Assembly (NCBI GenBank): GCA_003022985.1
Contig: PXTV01000044.1
Span: forward strand, 1-5,031
DNA from: Bacteroidetes bacterium SW_11_45_7
GTDB lineage: Bacteria > Bacteroidota > Bacteroidia > Chitinophagales > SW-11-45-7
Length of the DNA: 5,031 nucleotides
Reading direction: 5' to 3'
This document shows positions 4,711 to 5,031 of the stretch, in pieces; position 1 is the stretch's first letter; the number at the start of each line of letters is the position of its first letter. The notes below the pieces were generated by a model, which saw only the letters and a list, made by a program, of their open reading frames with translations, ran no database searches and had not been told where the DNA came from. A program made the position numbers and the translations under genes.

Positions 4711-5031
4711 GTTCCGATTGGCGTTTTAACCAATCGGAAAAGCGGAACACCCCTCGCAGATAGTTGGTGAGGACACCAACTATGGCATAAATCTTCTGAT
4801 ATCTGTCCACGTTCTTCCTACTCTGGCCCGGCAAGCCAGAATGGCTTCAATGTGATTAACCCCCCGGTCGCCACCGGGGGCAAACAGAATAAAGAGACAG
4901 TCATGCTATAACCGGATAGCATTCTACCAATGCCGAAGGCATTGCACTTGCCCTCGCCTAAGGCGAGGGCTGGGGTTTATAGATAAATTAATCAAAAGGA
5001 ACAGGCGATCCCGGAGGTCCCGAGGACTCCT
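4711..5031 (+). repeat. R element copy 2, running to the window end
   Basis: The direct-repeat partner of 3197-3519, starting 1514 bases further on. Its stems are more perfect than in copy 1: TTCCGATTGG/CCAATCGGAA (4712-4739, ten pairs), ATAGTTGGTG-AGGA-CACCAACTAT (4760-4783, ten pairs), CCCCCGGT-CGCC-ACCGGGGG (4861-4880, eight pairs), ATGCTAT/ATAGCAT (4903-4922, seven pairs), CAATGCC-GAA-GGCATTG (4928-4944) and CCCTCGCC-TAA-GGCGAGGG (4951-4969). After a diverged AT-rich stretch, the shared GCGATCCCGGAGGTCC returns near the end (about 5005-5020), as in copy 1. The element may continue beyond the window. No coding frame is evident. Confidence 0.85.

Noticed and set aside
3197..5031. CRISPR array or tRNA/rRNA genes in the repeat regions
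   Set aside because: Only two long copies of the R element are present, not short regularly spaced repeats, and none of the hairpins assembles into a cloverleaf with a recognisable T-loop (GTTCRA) or anticodon arm.

Overview
The window suggests a chromosomal stretch from a bacterium of the phylum Bacteroidota. The main evidence is the style of the alanyl-tRNA synthetase, the weak or absent Shine-Dalgarno sequences, and the type of small toxin-antitoxin genes. A Saprospiraceae-like lineage is my best guess from the GC-rich housekeeping gene set among palindrome-rich intergenic DNA, but this is inference and no marker here proves it.

Layout. Positions 1-1862 hold the 3' two thirds of alaS (alanyl-tRNA synthetase), whose start lies before the window. 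Positions 1863-2377 hold no convincing gene, but several short palindromes and one copy (A) of a diverged 77-79 bp repeat. Positions 2378-3053 carry a plus-strand pair, a UPF0175-family putative antitoxin overlapping a DUF3368/PIN-like putative toxin. Positions 3054-3620 are non-coding: the second copy (B) of the diverged repeat, then a ~320 bp hairpin-rich element (R1), then a perfect 21-base palindrome. Positions 3621-4201 carry, on the minus strand, a small acidic putative antitoxin overlapping a RelE/ParE-superfamily toxin. Positions 4365-4592 (minus) encode a 75-residue antitoxin-like protein with no recognisable partner. From about 4711 to the window end lies a second, nearly identical copy (R2) of the hairpin-rich element.

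How it fits together. A conserved, GC-rich housekeeping gene is followed by a lower-GC accessory island made of stability-type modules and repeats. The two toxin-antitoxin pairs share the same compact layout, antitoxin first with a short overlap into the toxin, which suggests translational coupling. The minus-strand cassette and the orphan antitoxin-like gene lie between two direct copies of the R element, so they could be lost, gained or duplicated by recombination between the copies.

The most unusual item is the R element. It has no good reading frame, but contains at least six consecutive short stem-loops, and its core differs between copies by only six substitutions, one 1-base indel and one 6-base indel. 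It could be a non-autonomous, REP/MITE-like mobile element or a structured RNA; the sequence alone does not decide between these.
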